Of a stretch of DNA of 64,000 bases, positions 48,210-56,634 are shown piece after piece (positions within the stretch are counted from its first letter, which is position 1; each line of letters begins with the position of its first letter). The notes beneath the pieces were generated by a model. That model was not told where the DNA came from, made no database searches, and saw nothing but the letters and a program-made list of their open reading frames with translations. The position numbers were made by a program, and so were the translations under genes. This DNA comes from Chitinophaga sp. YR573 (lineage in GTDB: Bacteria > Bacteroidota > Bacteroidia > Chitinophagales > Chitinophagaceae), in NCBI RefSeq assembly GCF_900110995.1, contig NZ_FOJF01000003.1, forward strand, positions 310,001-374,000. Direction: 5' to 3'.

Positions 48210-48712
48210 GGACTGATACTTATTATTTTACCATTCTTCATACGGAAAGTGATATACTGATAGCTGTCATATACTTTCTGTTTATAAACTGCCGGCTGCC
48301 ACCCACTCACCTGTTTTACCAGGTTAAGTAACTGCTGAGATAACGCTTCTTTGAAATGAATGGGCTGATAATTACTGTCTATCTCAAAGAGGCGGAAGCG
48401 ACCGGTATTGCCATTGCAATTAATAATGAACCTGATAGTGAGAAATCCGTTCTGGTCCTGAAAACTATCCTGTGTGTTGAAGTTATCAAGCAGGTATTTT
48501 ATGATCTCCTTTTTATGATCCTTATAGTAAGCTGTTGTATTGTAGTATTGTAGCACCTGTTTAGGATTGCATACAAGAAACCCCGGATCGTCCTGCAGAC
48601 TATCAAAGGGTATATCACCTACATTTTCAGGGAAAGTTTGCTTTTGCGCAAAGGTTGGTATGATAAGGAATAAAAGGATAAAAGATAGTAAAATGCTTTT
48701 CAGTTGATACAT
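48206..48712 (-). CDS. Exported protein with TonB_C-like domain
   Basis: 168 residues with signal peptide ending TFAQ. The C-terminal 100 residues resemble a TonB C-terminal fold seen in many small Bacteroidota proteins: GFLTIRFIINCNGNTGRFRLFEIDSN, LLNLVKQVSGWQPAVYKQKVYDSYQYITFRMKNGKI. No membrane anchor beyond the signal, so it is not a normal energy transducer. First gene of a two-gene unit with the TPR protein. Confidence 0.68.
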   Translation of the reverse strand: MYQLKSILLSFILLFLIIPTFAQKQTFPENVGDIPFDSLQDDPGFLVCNPKQVLQYYNTTAYYKDHKKEIIKYLLDNFNTQDSFQDQNGFLTIRFIINCNGNTGRFRLFEIDSNYQPIHFKEALSQQLLNLVKQVSGWQPAVYKQKVYDSYQYITFRMKNGKIISISP

Positions 48713-48853
48713 AGCAGAATAGGCAAATTGGGCTTATCATTGCAATTTCAATATAACATTTTCTGATATAATTATCCTGTTTGATGTGACTAAAATTGGG
48801 ATTAATAATTTATCTTATATTTGGTCAGACACGTATCATAAACCTGACGGATA

Positions 48854-49537
48854 ATGGAACATTTAAAGAAAATATTGAAGGAAAACGGATTCCCGGTTAC
48901 AGCCATTGCTGCACTTGAAAAACTGGACTCACGGGATGGATTTGAACCCCTTGAAGCGGATGATCTGGAAGAAACGATGGAGTTCTTTGAAGAACAGCCT
49001 GTTTTGGCGGAATTAGTACCAATACTGACCGATAACAATTCCAACTATATCTGTGCTTACAAAAGCGGGCCGCTGGCAGGGAAAGTCTGTTATTTCAGTC
49101 ATGAGGAAACAAGTCTGGACCCTAAATTCAGGAATATTGAGAACTTAGTAACTGCGATATCCGGCAACCCCGATTCCGGGGATTTCACCGAACTGCCGGT
49201 AGAAATACTGGATTATCCATTGAAAGACAAAGAGCGTTTAACCGGAGAGGACAGCAACATCAAAGAACGTTTATATGTAATGTATAATCAGGAAGAAGAT
49301 GATGAAGTAAAAACGCAGCTTGCATTCAGCATTATGTCATTAACGCCGCCAGACAAACTGGAAGAATTATATCCATTCCTGGACAGTGATGACATGTATA
49401 TCCAGGAAAGAGCTATTGATATCCTGGGATTTCACCGGTATGTGCCTGCTGTTGGTAAACTGACGGAATTACAGACTACAGCTTTTCACAATGGGCAAGG
49501 CGCAGCCGCAAGAGCCTTGAAACGGATAAATGCATAG
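48854..49537 (+). CDS. HEAT-repeat protein of unknown function
   Basis: 227 residues, cytoplasmic. The N-terminal 110 residues (MEHLKKILKENGFPVTAIAAL, YICAYKSGPLAGKVCYFSHEE) look like a SMI1/KNR4-type fold, common in immunity and nutrient-signalling proteins. The C-terminal third has HEAT-like repeats (DEVKTQLAFSIMSLTPPDKLEEL, DDMYIQERAIDILGFHRY, GQGAAARALKRI). No neighbour points to a toxin, so a role as an orphan immunity protein is only one option. Confidence 0.65.
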   Translation: MEHLKKILKENGFPVTAIAALEKLDSRDGFEPLEADDLEETMEFFEEQPVLAELVPILTDNNSNYICAYKSGPLAGKVCYFSHEETSLDPKFRNIENLVTAISGNPDSGDFTELPVEILDYPLKDKERLTGEDSNIKERLYVMYNQEEDDEVKTQLAFSIMSLTPPDKLEELYPFLDSDDMYIQERAIDILGFHRYVPAVGKLTELQTTAFHNGQGAAARALKRINA

Positions 49538-49564
49538 AAATAAGGGTATTCAAAACATAAATGT

Positions 49565-49592
49565 AAAAAGTCGCGGGTAATCGCGACTTTTT
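49565..49592. terminator. Bidirectional terminator HEAT / DoxX
   Basis: An 11-bp stem (aaaaagtcgcg / cgcgacttttt) between convergent genes; nearly the same core as the hairpin at 37896. Confidence 0.85.
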
Positions 49593-49606
49593 GTTTTGTG
49601 AAAGTA

Positions 49607-49981
49607 TTATAGCTGCTTATTTGATATTCTGCGTGTGAGTTCAGGAAAACGGATTACGGCAGTAATCCATACCAGGGCTTCAAAAACCATTGGGAACACA
49701 ATGTTCTGCTGATGTTGTAAATGAGTGGCAATGGCACCACCTAAATAGGAAGACAATAGTAATGTTCCGAGAATTCCAGTTCTGGAATAAAGGAATAATA
49801 CAACGGATATAATCTCAATTACTCCCAGCAGGGAATAAGTTGCGCCTGATAATCCAAATGATGCGCCCATCTGTATAGCATGTCCGCTTTGCATAATTTT
49901 GTCAATTGCAGAGCCTCCCAACAATAAGCCGGTTAGCCCGCTCAATATCCATCCGATTATGTTTTTTGTCCTGGTTGTCAT
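49607..49981 (-). CDS. DoxX family membrane protein
   Basis: 124 residues with four membrane helices (8-25, 45-65, 70-92, 98-116) and few charged residues, the DoxX-like (DoxX_2) layout. It lies divergent to an HxlR regulator, a very common arrangement in Bacteroidota where the regulator controls the DoxX gene in response to redox or electrophile stress. Confidence 0.85.
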   Translation of the reverse strand: MTTRTKNIIGWILSGLTGLLLGGSAIDKIMQSGHAIQMGASFGLSGATYSLLGVIEIISVVLFLYSRTGILGTLLLSSYLGGAIATHLQHQQNIVFPMVFEALVWITAVIRFPELTRRISNKQL

Positions 49982-50030
49982 TTTTTTAACTGTTTATTTA
50001 TGAAGCACAAAGATTATTGATTAATACGGT

Positions 50031-50070
50031 ACATTTGTAACCAGTTACCGAAATGTAAGTAGTTACAAAT
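50031..50070. promoter_or_regulatory. Probable HxlR operator between DoxX and HxlR genes
   Basis: Inverted repeats share the motif GTAAC: atttgtaac (50033-50041) with gttacaaat (50062-50070), and nested acattt (50031) with aaatgt (50051). TACATTTG at 50030 also fits a -7 element. It is 11 bases upstream of the HxlR start. Confidence 0.55.
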
Positions 50071-50080
50071 AGAATAGTAT

Positions 50081-50425
50081 ATGAAAGACAAATCAGATGC
50101 TACATGCGAAAAAGTACATTTCGCTATTCAGGACACTTTGTACGTAGTTAACGGAAAATGGAAGCTGTTAATCCTTTCAATATTGGTAAACAATGGAATG
50201 AAGCGTTTTGGGGAATTGTCAAGAGAGTCGGGAATTTCTCCAAGAATATTGTCTAAGGAATTGCATGAACTCGAACTGAATAAATTGATAACCCGGACTG
50301 TTTGCAATACAAAACCTGTTACCGTTGAGTATTCTTCTACAGCATATGCTGAAACACTTAAAGAAGTAATTGATGCAATGATCCGCTGGGGTCAAAACCA
50401 CAGGAAAAAGATTATCGAGCAATAA
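50081..50425 (+). CDS. HxlR family transcriptional regulator
   Basis: 114 residues, winged helix of the HxlR type: VNGKWKLLILSIL, KRFGELSRESGISPRILSKELHELELNKLITR and VEYSSTAYAETLKEVIDAMIRWG. A Cys lies at residue 8 (ATCEKV), where HxlR redox sensors often keep one. It is divergent from DoxX and probably represses it and itself through the intergenic repeats. Confidence 0.93.
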   Translation: MKDKSDATCEKVHFAIQDTLYVVNGKWKLLILSILVNNGMKRFGELSRESGISPRILSKELHELELNKLITRTVCNTKPVTVEYSSTAYAETLKEVIDAMIRWGQNHRKKIIEQ

Positions 50426-50436
50426 ATGATCCGTAG

Positions 50437-50478
50437 GATAAACAATGTCAAAGGTTATAACCTTTGACATTGTTTATC
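50437..50478. terminator. Perfect 42-bp palindrome between convergent units
   Basis: Two 21-base arms meet without a spacer (50437-50457 and 50458-50478) and are exact reverse complements. It separates the HxlR gene end from the end of the peptide gene at 50488 and very likely terminates both. Confidence 0.8.
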
Positions 50479-50487
50479 ACATGCTTA

Positions 50488-50637
50488 TTAAGCGCAATCA
50501 GCAGTTAAATGGCAACCAGGACAGGTGGTTTGCTCCAGGGATGTCAGGCAAATAGCTCCTTTTTGTTTTAATTGACTGAGACTGGCAATTTTGATCTTCA
50601 CCAGTTGGAGTTTTTTGGGAATTGCGTTCTTTTTCAT
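50488..50637 (-). CDS. Short RiPP precursor peptide, class I lanthipeptide-like
   Basis: 49 residues on the minus strand, too short for standard gene calling. The leader MKKNAIPKKLQLVKIKIASLS has the pattern KKLxLxKxxIxxLS that also occurs in the peptide at 35329. The presumed core, from about residue 28, contains Cys30, Ser/Thr and further Cys at 39, 42 and 48 (CLTSLEQTTCPGCHLTADCA), enough for up to four thioether rings. There is no GG site. No LanB/LanC gene is in the window. A perfect palindromic terminator lies after the stop. Alternatives: another type of Bacteroidota peptide natural product or a Cys metal-binding peptide. Confidence 0.6.
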   Translation of the reverse strand: MKKNAIPKKLQLVKIKIASLSQLKQKGAICLTSLEQTTCPGCHLTADCA

Positions 50638-50881
50638 GGTGGTAACGTTTAATGAATAGTCCTCTCCTGTCTTTAGCTGGAAGCAATGCCATGGAGTGGT
50701 TGTTCAGCATATAATCGAAGTGCTAATAAATATTACAGGTGAAGAGGTCAATCTCTAAGGAGACAACAAGTAGGCTTTGGCCTTCATGGGTTAAGCATTT
50801 GGGGTTAAGACTAAGCTAGTAGTTATTACTAATTTAGTAAATTTTTTCTAATGTTGAAAGTTTTATTGAAGGACGGAAAAT

Positions 50882-51448
50882 TTATTGATTACTAAGCGTT
50901 GCAGGTGGAACTATCCCACACATTCTGAGATAAATCGTCATCTGACCATAATGTTCATTCGCGTGGGTAAGTGCGTAAAACGCAAGATCAAGCCTGGGAA
51001 GTTTTCTCCATCTAAAATCAATCATATCCATTGCATTTTGATTTGTCAATGTTGAAATCGCTTTACGTCCAATTGTGAATGAGCTTTTGAGGTATTCGAT
51101 AATGTCTTTTTTGGTTTTAATACTTTTGGGGCCGTTTACATCTTCAATGTCTGCACGTACTGAATCGCCGGTAATGGCACTCCAGATGAGAATATTGTCG
51201 GTGGCCAGATGCATTATCTGTCCGGCAAATGTCCGGACTCCTTTAAAAGTGCTGTTTTCTATATTGAGACTCTCAGGTGTGAAATTAAACCTGCTTTCAG
51301 GCATGGCTTCGGCAGTTGTCAAAATATCATTTTCAATTTTATTAAATTGTCTTTCTATTGCAGATGAAAGAGACTGTTGCCCAAAACAGGTAGCTGCTGT
51401 GATAAGATTGAATACAGAAAAAAACATTATTTTTCTAAGAGAGGGCAT
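50882..51448 (-). CDS. DinB family protein with signal peptide
   Basis: 188 residues from the ATG at 51448 (an upstream in-frame Met at 51493 would put 15 residues before the signal peptide). Signal ends TCFGQ. The DinB bundle shows FAGQIMHLATDNILIWSA and ALTHANEHYGQMTIYLRM, with the metal-binding histidines in MHLATDN and HANEHYGQ. It is similar in layout to the exported DinB protein at 7869. Confidence 0.86.
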   Translation of the reverse strand: MPSLRKIMFFSVFNLITAATCFGQQSLSSAIERQFNKIENDILTTAEAMPESRFNFTPESLNIENSTFKGVRTFAGQIMHLATDNILIWSAITGDSVRADIEDVNGPKSIKTKKDIIEYLKSSFTIGRKAISTLTNQNAMDMIDFRWRKLPRLDLAFYALTHANEHYGQMTIYLRMCGIVPPATLSNQ

Positions 51449-51498
51449 ATGATAATATAGTTTTATTGGTAGAGTAAATATAATGGTTTTCAAAAAAT

Positions 51499-52068
51499 TT
51501 AATCCGGCAGCATTTCGGTCTCCGGAACTAATCTTGCCGGTACCATGCTGCTGAGTATCTGGCCATCATTTTCAAACAATTGCAGCACCCACTCCGGAGG
51601 GTCCTTTTTTGTAGTCGAAAAACCAGCCGACTGTACAATCTCTTCCAGTGTATTCTGTTTATCTTTTCGCCAGAACAGGCCCCTGGTTACACCAATGGCT
51701 TTTACTTCATCCTGCTGCATAAAAGTATGAACATGATAAAACCAGCGGTTATCCCAACCTGCAATTTCCACATGCATTGAAACCTTTGTACCACGTTTAA
51801 TCGGTTTCCTGTAAATAATTTTTTGCGAACCGAGGGAGGGGGCTAACTTCCTGCTCAGTACAACGCTATACAAATCTGTCCGGATAAACTGTTCCCACCG
51901 CGCATAGTCCATATAAAGAAAGTATTTGTACGCAGCCATTACCCGAAGTGCATCACAATCAAATGTTTTTACCCTGAATTCTTTAATTAAGGGCTTATTA
52001 ACATCAAGTCTCTTTTTAACATATCGTAGCAATAATATTCTAACGACATTGTACCAGTAAAGCAGCAT
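51499..52068 (-). CDS. Acyl-CoA thioesterase-like (4HBT/THEM6-type) protein
   Basis: 189 residues. Hot-dog fold with the 4HBT_2 pattern: the helix KYFLYMDYARWEQFIRT precedes strands LGSQKIIYRKPIKRGTKVSMHVEIAGWDNRWFYH and KAIGVTRGLFWRK. The catalytic Asp or Glu typical of thioesterases is likely the D in MDYARWE. A hydrophobic N-terminus (LLYWYNVVRILLLRY) may be a membrane contact. Substrate unknown. Confidence 0.78.
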   Translation of the reverse strand: MLLYWYNVVRILLLRYVKKRLDVNKPLIKEFRVKTFDCDALRVMAAYKYFLYMDYARWEQFIRTDLYSVVLSRKLAPSLGSQKIIYRKPIKRGTKVSMHVEIAGWDNRWFYHVHTFMQQDEVKAIGVTRGLFWRKDKQNTLEEIVQSAGFSTTKKDPPEWVLQLFENDGQILSSMVPARLVPETEMLPD

Positions 52069-52246
52069 AAAATTTTATTTTATGACAAGAAAATAAGCAG
52101 ATGTATAAGTCTTTATCTTATTTATGGGTCTAATGATTAAACAAGTTTACCCTAAGTTTTAATCAGGATCTATAGAAAAGTTTCTAGTTTGCAGGTAAAG
52201 GAAGAGTGAGCCATCCAGACAAGTAAATTGAGCCGTAAAGGAAATA

Positions 52247-52267
52247 TGTCATTGGTTATAAATGACA
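52247..52267. promoter_or_regulatory. Palindromic site upstream of the aldo/keto reductase
   Basis: tgtcatt (52247-52253) and aatgaca (52261-52267) are inverted arms with a 7-base spacer, 25 bases before the ATG at 52293. A near -7 element (AATCTTTG) overlaps its right arm. Could be the operator of a neighbouring regulator. Confidence 0.35.
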
Positions 52268-52292
52268 ATCTTTGTATCGTTAAATAATAGCA

Positions 52293-53264
52293 ATGACAAC
52301 AATAACAAAAATGCCTCTGGGTAAAAATGGTCCGCTTGTATCTAAACTTGGATTGGGCTGCATGCGTATGTCATCTGTTTGGGGAAGCCCGGCGAATGAC
52401 GAAAGTGAAAGTATCGCTACTATTCAGATGGCACTGGACAATGGCATCAATTTTTTGAATACAGGAGATTTTTACGGCAGTGGACACAATGAGCTGCTTG
52501 TAGGCAAAGCCATCAAAGGCAGACGGGACGATGCTTTCATAAGTGTCAAGTTTGGCGCAATTTTCTATGGCAATCAATGGCTCGGATTAGACTTGCGTCC
52601 TATAGCCATCAAGAACTTCATCAATTATTCTTTAGTGCGTTTGGGTATAGATACCATTGATCTTTATCAGCCGTGCAGACTTGATAACAGCGTTCCGATA
52701 GAAGATGTGATCGGTACAGTCGCCGACCTGATCAAAGAAGGAAAGGTGCGTTACCTGGGCGTGTCCGAAATCACTGCAGAACAATTGCGCAAAGCCCATA
52801 GTGTACACCCTGTAACAGCATTGGAAATAGGCTATTCACTGGCAGACCGGCAGATAGAAAGCGACCTGCTTCCTGCGGCCAAAGAGCTGGGTATAGGGGT
52901 GGTGGCTTTTGCCAATACGGCTGAAGGGTTACTTACAGGTGAGATGAAAGCTCCGCTTGCGGCCAATGATTATCATAATCATTTCTCGCGTTTTCAGGGA
53001 GACAATCTGATAAAGAACCTGGAGAAAGTTGAGGTATTAAGGAAAATGGCGCAGGAAAAAGGATACACGCCCACACAACTGGCAATCGCCTGGGTGAATG
53101 CACAGGGTGATGATATCATGCCGTTGGTAAGCATGAGCCGGAGATCTCGGCTACCGGAAAATATTCAGGCCATGGGAATCGTCTTTACTCCTGAGGAGAC
53201 GAATATCCTGAATACGCATTTTTCGTCAGGTGCGATCGTTGGAAGTACATATCTGCAGCGGTAG
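52293..53264 (+). CDS. Aldo/keto reductase
   Basis: 323 residues, TIM-barrel AKR. It keeps LGLGCMRMSS, the NADPH site, the catalytic Asp and Tyr (NTGDFYGSGHNELLVG), the lysine in ISVKFG and ATALEIGYSLADRQIE. The position of the tetrad histidine reads DLYQPCRLD, so His is replaced by Cys. An AraC regulator gene starts 28 bases after its stop and may control it. Reduces aldehydes or ketones with NADPH; the substrate is not evident. Confidence 0.9.
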   Translation: MTTITKMPLGKNGPLVSKLGLGCMRMSSVWGSPANDESESIATIQMALDNGINFLNTGDFYGSGHNELLVGKAIKGRRDDAFISVKFGAIFYGNQWLGLDLRPIAIKNFINYSLVRLGIDTIDLYQPCRLDNSVPIEDVIGTVADLIKEGKVRYLGVSEITAEQLRKAHSVHPVTALEIGYSLADRQIESDLLPAAKELGIGVVAFANTAEGLLTGEMKAPLAANDYHNHFSRFQGDNLIKNLEKVEVLRKMAQEKGYTPTQLAIAWVNAQGDDIMPLVSMSRRSRLPENIQAMGIVFTPEETNILNTHFSSGAIVGSTYLQR

Positions 53265-53292
53265 CATCCCATCTTTTTTATACTTTTGAATA

Positions 53293-54102
53293 GTGAGGAA
53301 TCCAACTGAAATAATACCGGGTATCATCTTTTACTCTTATCTCTCTACCATGAGAAAAGAGAAAGTGGGCTTTTTAGGGCACAATACCCTGGTATTGCTG
53401 GTTTCCGGGCAGTTTACTTTGGAAACGGCCAACCAGAAAATTTCGATGAGGAGGGGGGAGATGCTGCTGATCGGCAAAAATCAGCTGGGGCAGATAACCA
53501 AAACTCCTCTGCCTGATGAAGATTATGAAACGATTGTCATTTCCCTGCAGGAAGACGTGCTGAGGAAGATTGCACTGGAGGAACAGATAGAGATACAGCA
53601 GAAGTATGCTGGTCCGCCTAACATTCTTATTCCCGCAAATGACTTTCTGCAGGGCTATTTTCAATCTGTAATGCCTTATGTCCGCAATCCGGAAGAGAAG
53701 ATACCGGCTGCCATGGGTGTTCTGAAAGTGAGGGAAGGAGTGAAGTTGCTGCTGCATGCCATGCCCGGGCTCCGCACATTTTTGTTCGACTTTTCGGAGC
53801 CTTATAAGATCGATCTGGAAAAATTTATGCTCAGCAATTTTCATTTCAATCTCCCGGTTGAAAAATTTGCGGAACTCACAGGGAGAAGCCTTGCGGGGTT
53901 TAAGCGCGATTTCAAAAAATCATTTGGTGCGCCGCCCAGGCAGTGGTTACAGGAAAGGCGGCTGGTAGAGGCACGTCACCTTATAGAAAAAAAGAACAGG
54001 AAAGCCTCTGCCATCTACCTGGACCTGGGGTTTGAAAGCCTCTCTCATTTCTCACATTCTTTTAAAAAGAGGTTCGGCAAGGCACCTTCTGAGTGGTTAT
54101 AA
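53293..54102 (+). CDS. AraC family transcriptional regulator
   Basis: 269 residues from a GTG at 53293; a shorter start at the ATG 53350 is possible. N-terminal cupin-like sensor (20-140) and C-terminal double helix-turn-helix (165-269; FAELTGRSLAGFKRDFKKSFG and FESLSHFSHSFKKRFGKAPSEW). It abuts the stop of a convergent cupin gene and likely regulates the AKR upstream. Confidence 0.9.
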   Translation: MRNPTEIIPGIIFYSYLSTMRKEKVGFLGHNTLVLLVSGQFTLETANQKISMRRGEMLLIGKNQLGQITKTPLPDEDYETIVISLQEDVLRKIALEEQIEIQQKYAGPPNILIPANDFLQGYFQSVMPYVRNPEEKIPAAMGVLKVREGVKLLLHAMPGLRTFLFDFSEPYKIDLEKFMLSNFHFNLPVEKFAELTGRSLAGFKRDFKKSFGAPPRQWLQERRLVEARHLIEKKNRKASAIYLDLGFESLSHFSHSFKKRFGKAPSEWL

Positions 54103-54432
54103 TCAAAGGGCCTTATAGTCCTCTCTCACGGGACTGAATATATCAAATATCTTACAATCCGTTAATGCAACGCCTCCATGTTCGGTCATTGATGGAATGA
54201 CGGCTACCATACCTTTGGTATAAACCCTTGTTTTTCCGGCTATCGTTAACTCAAACTCACCATCCTCTACCTGGGTTACCTGTTCATGGATATGCTTATG
54301 AAGCGGAAGTACGGCTCCTTTGTCAACATCCCAATAGCTCAGGGTCATACTGTCAGTATGTACAAACCTCGCCTGGAAACCCGGGATAATCTCTTTACGA
54401 TCAATATCATTTAAATGAAACACGTTGGACAT
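54103..54432 (-). CDS. Cupin domain protein
   Basis: 109 residues, single cupin_2 barrel: LPLHKHIHEQVTQVEDGEFEL for motif 1 (H, H, E) and VAVIPSMTEHGG for motif 2. The metal-binding residues look complete. Small cupins of this type include pectin-degradation KdgF-like proteins; the exact role is unknown. It converges on the AraC gene with no gap. Confidence 0.82.
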   Translation of the reverse strand: MSNVFHLNDIDRKEIIPGFQARFVHTDSMTLSYWDVDKGAVLPLHKHIHEQVTQVEDGEFELTIAGKTRVYTKGMVAVIPSMTEHGGVALTDCKIFDIFSPVREDYKAL

Positions 54433-54609
54433 TTACCTACATTTTGTACAGATAAAATTAGGGCAAATAGAATTACGTATTACATAAGAGACCACTTAAT
54501 TTTCTTTATCTTATCCCCAAAGAGTTAGCATGCATGCAACCTTTTTATATTTAAGGTGTCTTTCTAAGAGGAATATTAATGCGCAAACCCTAACTTATTA
54601 AACCGATAA

Positions 54610-56628
54610 ATGAATATGTCACAACTACCAGTTAAAACGGCTAGCATTTTCATATTAGGTGTCCTGTTTTGTCTACAATTGTCAGCCCATAATGGCAAAG
54701 TAGCTTACGCTTATCCACTCGGGAAAATCAATGTAGATGGTGATTTATCTGATTGGCCTCCAACAGCAGTGAAATATTTAATCAAGACAAATATATCAGA
54801 TACAAAACCTAATGGTGACGCTGACTTTAGCGGCTTTTTTCAACTGGGCTACCGGATGGAAAACCATTCATTGTATATTGCCTTTACGATAACAGATAAT
54901 GATTTCGTTGAAGATACTACTGAAAATGTACGCTGGAACACTCAGGATGCGTTGCAGCTAAGCGTTGATGCAAGACATTTGCCATTTGGTTCAGGGGTTG
55001 CGTCTTTTATGTATAGCAAAAAGCTACGTAACATTGATAATGCTTTTTATGATTCCTTTGCTAAAAATGCTTCCTGGGATATGACTGAGGTCGCCTTTGT
55101 CAGAAAGGGCAATAAACGTTACTATGAGTGGCGTATCAGCCTGGGTGATCAGTTGGCCGTGAATAAGTCTATTGGCTTTGACTTCCTGGTTTTTGACAAG
55201 GATACAGATAACAGTTTTTCTTTTACGGGTTGGGGTAAGGGAGAGGCTAAATACAGGAACCCTAAAAGTCTGGGAGATGTTATCTTTTTAGCTGCTGATG
55301 AAAAACTGGCAACTGTTTCAGGTAACGTTAGCCGGGATAAACCAATGACGACGCCACTACCCGGTGAAGTTCATCTCCATTCGGTTCAAAATCCGAAATT
55401 ATGGGTGGCAACTGATCTGGATAGTTCCGGCAATTATTCCGTAGAGGTCCCGGCCGGTAAATATGAACTCCTATTGCCATATACTTATTTTCAAAATGGA
55501 AAGAATGTGTATGCGCTTGAGCAGAAAAAACCAACAGTGGTGTTGGTCAGGACCGGACAAAAAAACAATGTGCCCAGGCTTACCATTTCAAGTTCTCCTA
55601 TAGCTGATCTGATTCCTGAGAAAGGCATCCTTCATCAGTTTGGACCGGAAAGTTTTAGCAAGATTGATCATTTCATAGAAACATACCAAAAGTACTATCA
55701 AATCCCTGGTGTTTCACTGGCATTAATAAAGGATGGCGGTTTGGTGTACTACAAAACATACGGCGTTCGAAATACATTCACTGGTGAGAAAGTTGACGAA
55801 AACACACTTTTTGAAGCAGCTTCAGTTACGAAGCCGGTGTTCGCTTTTGCGGTTCAAAGGCTGGCAGAACGCGGAGTAATTGACCTTGACAAGCCACTGT
55901 ATCTCTATCTTCCATACGCGGATATTGAATATGATGAACGATATAAACTGATGACGGCAAGGCATGTATTAACTCATCGTACAGGCTTTCCTAATTGGCG
56001 GTCGATGAATGAAAATGGGAAATTGAATCTTCTGTTCACGCCGGGAACAGACTATAATTATTCCGGTGAAGGCTTTGAGTACCTCAAAAAGGTAATCGAA
56101 AAGATTACCGGCGAAAAAGTGGAACAGGTTTTACAGGAAGAAGTAGTGAAGCCAATTGGCCTTTATCATACGTTTTTTTCCAGGAATGACTCTTTAAAGC
56201 ACATGGCTGCTAATGGTCACTATGATATGCTGCCCACATACGACGAATTACCAGAATCTCCGGGCATGGCTTACTCTATGTATACTGAGGCCCGCATATT
56301 CACTAAATTTATGCTTTATCTGCTTGATCAAAAAGGATTAAGTGCAGAAACCTACCAGACTATGTTTCAAAAACACTCCGATTTTCACTACAAACCTGGA
56401 GATAAAAAGCCCAGATATCCTGCTTATATGGGAGAGAGCCTTGAAATAAGAGAAACACCCTTTGGTAAATCTTTCGGTCATGGAGGAAACAACGGTGATT
56501 TCAAGTGTCACTTTGAAGTATACAAGGATCTGAAAATGGGCTATGTGATTTTTACGAACTCCAATACATCGGATGCACTGTTAGATGCGCTTCGCGATTT
56601 TTTAGTAGAGGGGAAGGAGAATGAGTAA
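54610..56628 (+). CDS. CBM9-like / beta-lactamase-family (serine hydrolase) fusion protein
   Basis: 672 residues with signal peptide (ends LQLSA). Residues 35-230 form a CBM9-like beta sandwich (INVDGDLSDWPP, DALQLSVDARH). A short carboxypeptidase-regulatory-like domain lies at 235-325. A class C beta-lactamase/DD-peptidase fold fills 345-672: nucleophile S405-V-T-K408, Y484-S-G, and HGGNNGDF as the third motif. The Tyr motif is YSG rather than YxN. Joining a probable sugar-binding module to a serine hydrolase suggests an esterase or peptidase acting on glycan-attached substrates; the actual reaction is not known. Confidence 0.86.
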   Translation: MNMSQLPVKTASIFILGVLFCLQLSAHNGKVAYAYPLGKINVDGDLSDWPPTAVKYLIKTNISDTKPNGDADFSGFFQLGYRMENHSLYIAFTITDNDFVEDTTENVRWNTQDALQLSVDARHLPFGSGVASFMYSKKLRNIDNAFYDSFAKNASWDMTEVAFVRKGNKRYYEWRISLGDQLAVNKSIGFDFLVFDKDTDNSFSFTGWGKGEAKYRNPKSLGDVIFLAADEKLATVSGNVSRDKPMTTPLPGEVHLHSVQNPKLWVATDLDSSGNYSVEVPAGKYELLLPYTYFQNGKNVYALEQKKPTVVLVRTGQKNNVPRLTISSSPIADLIPEKGILHQFGPESFSKIDHFIETYQKYYQIPGVSLALIKDGGLVYYKTYGVRNTFTGEKVDENTLFEAASVTKPVFAFAVQRLAERGVIDLDKPLYLYLPYADIEYDERYKLMTARHVLTHRTGFPNWRSMNENGKLNLLFTPGTDYNYSGEGFEYLKKVIEKITGEKVEQVLQEEVVKPIGLYHTFFSRNDSLKHMAANGHYDMLPTYDELPESPGMAYSMYTEARIFTKFMLYLLDQKGLSAETYQTMFQKHSDFHYKPGDKKPRYPAYMGESLEIRETPFGKSFGHGGNNGDFKCHFEVYKDLKMGYVIFTNSNTSDALLDALRDFLVEGKENE

Positions 56629-56634
56629 TTTAAG

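Noticed and set aside
50498-50710. A 70-residue minus-strand frame around the second lanthipeptide-like gene
   Set aside because: It is in a different frame and has no leader pattern; the 49-residue frame at 50488-50637 with the conserved leader is the better reading.
53281-53288. TACTTTTG as a promoter for the AraC gene
   Set aside because: It would place the transcription start at or after the GTG start codon and has no -33 match; it may be chance.
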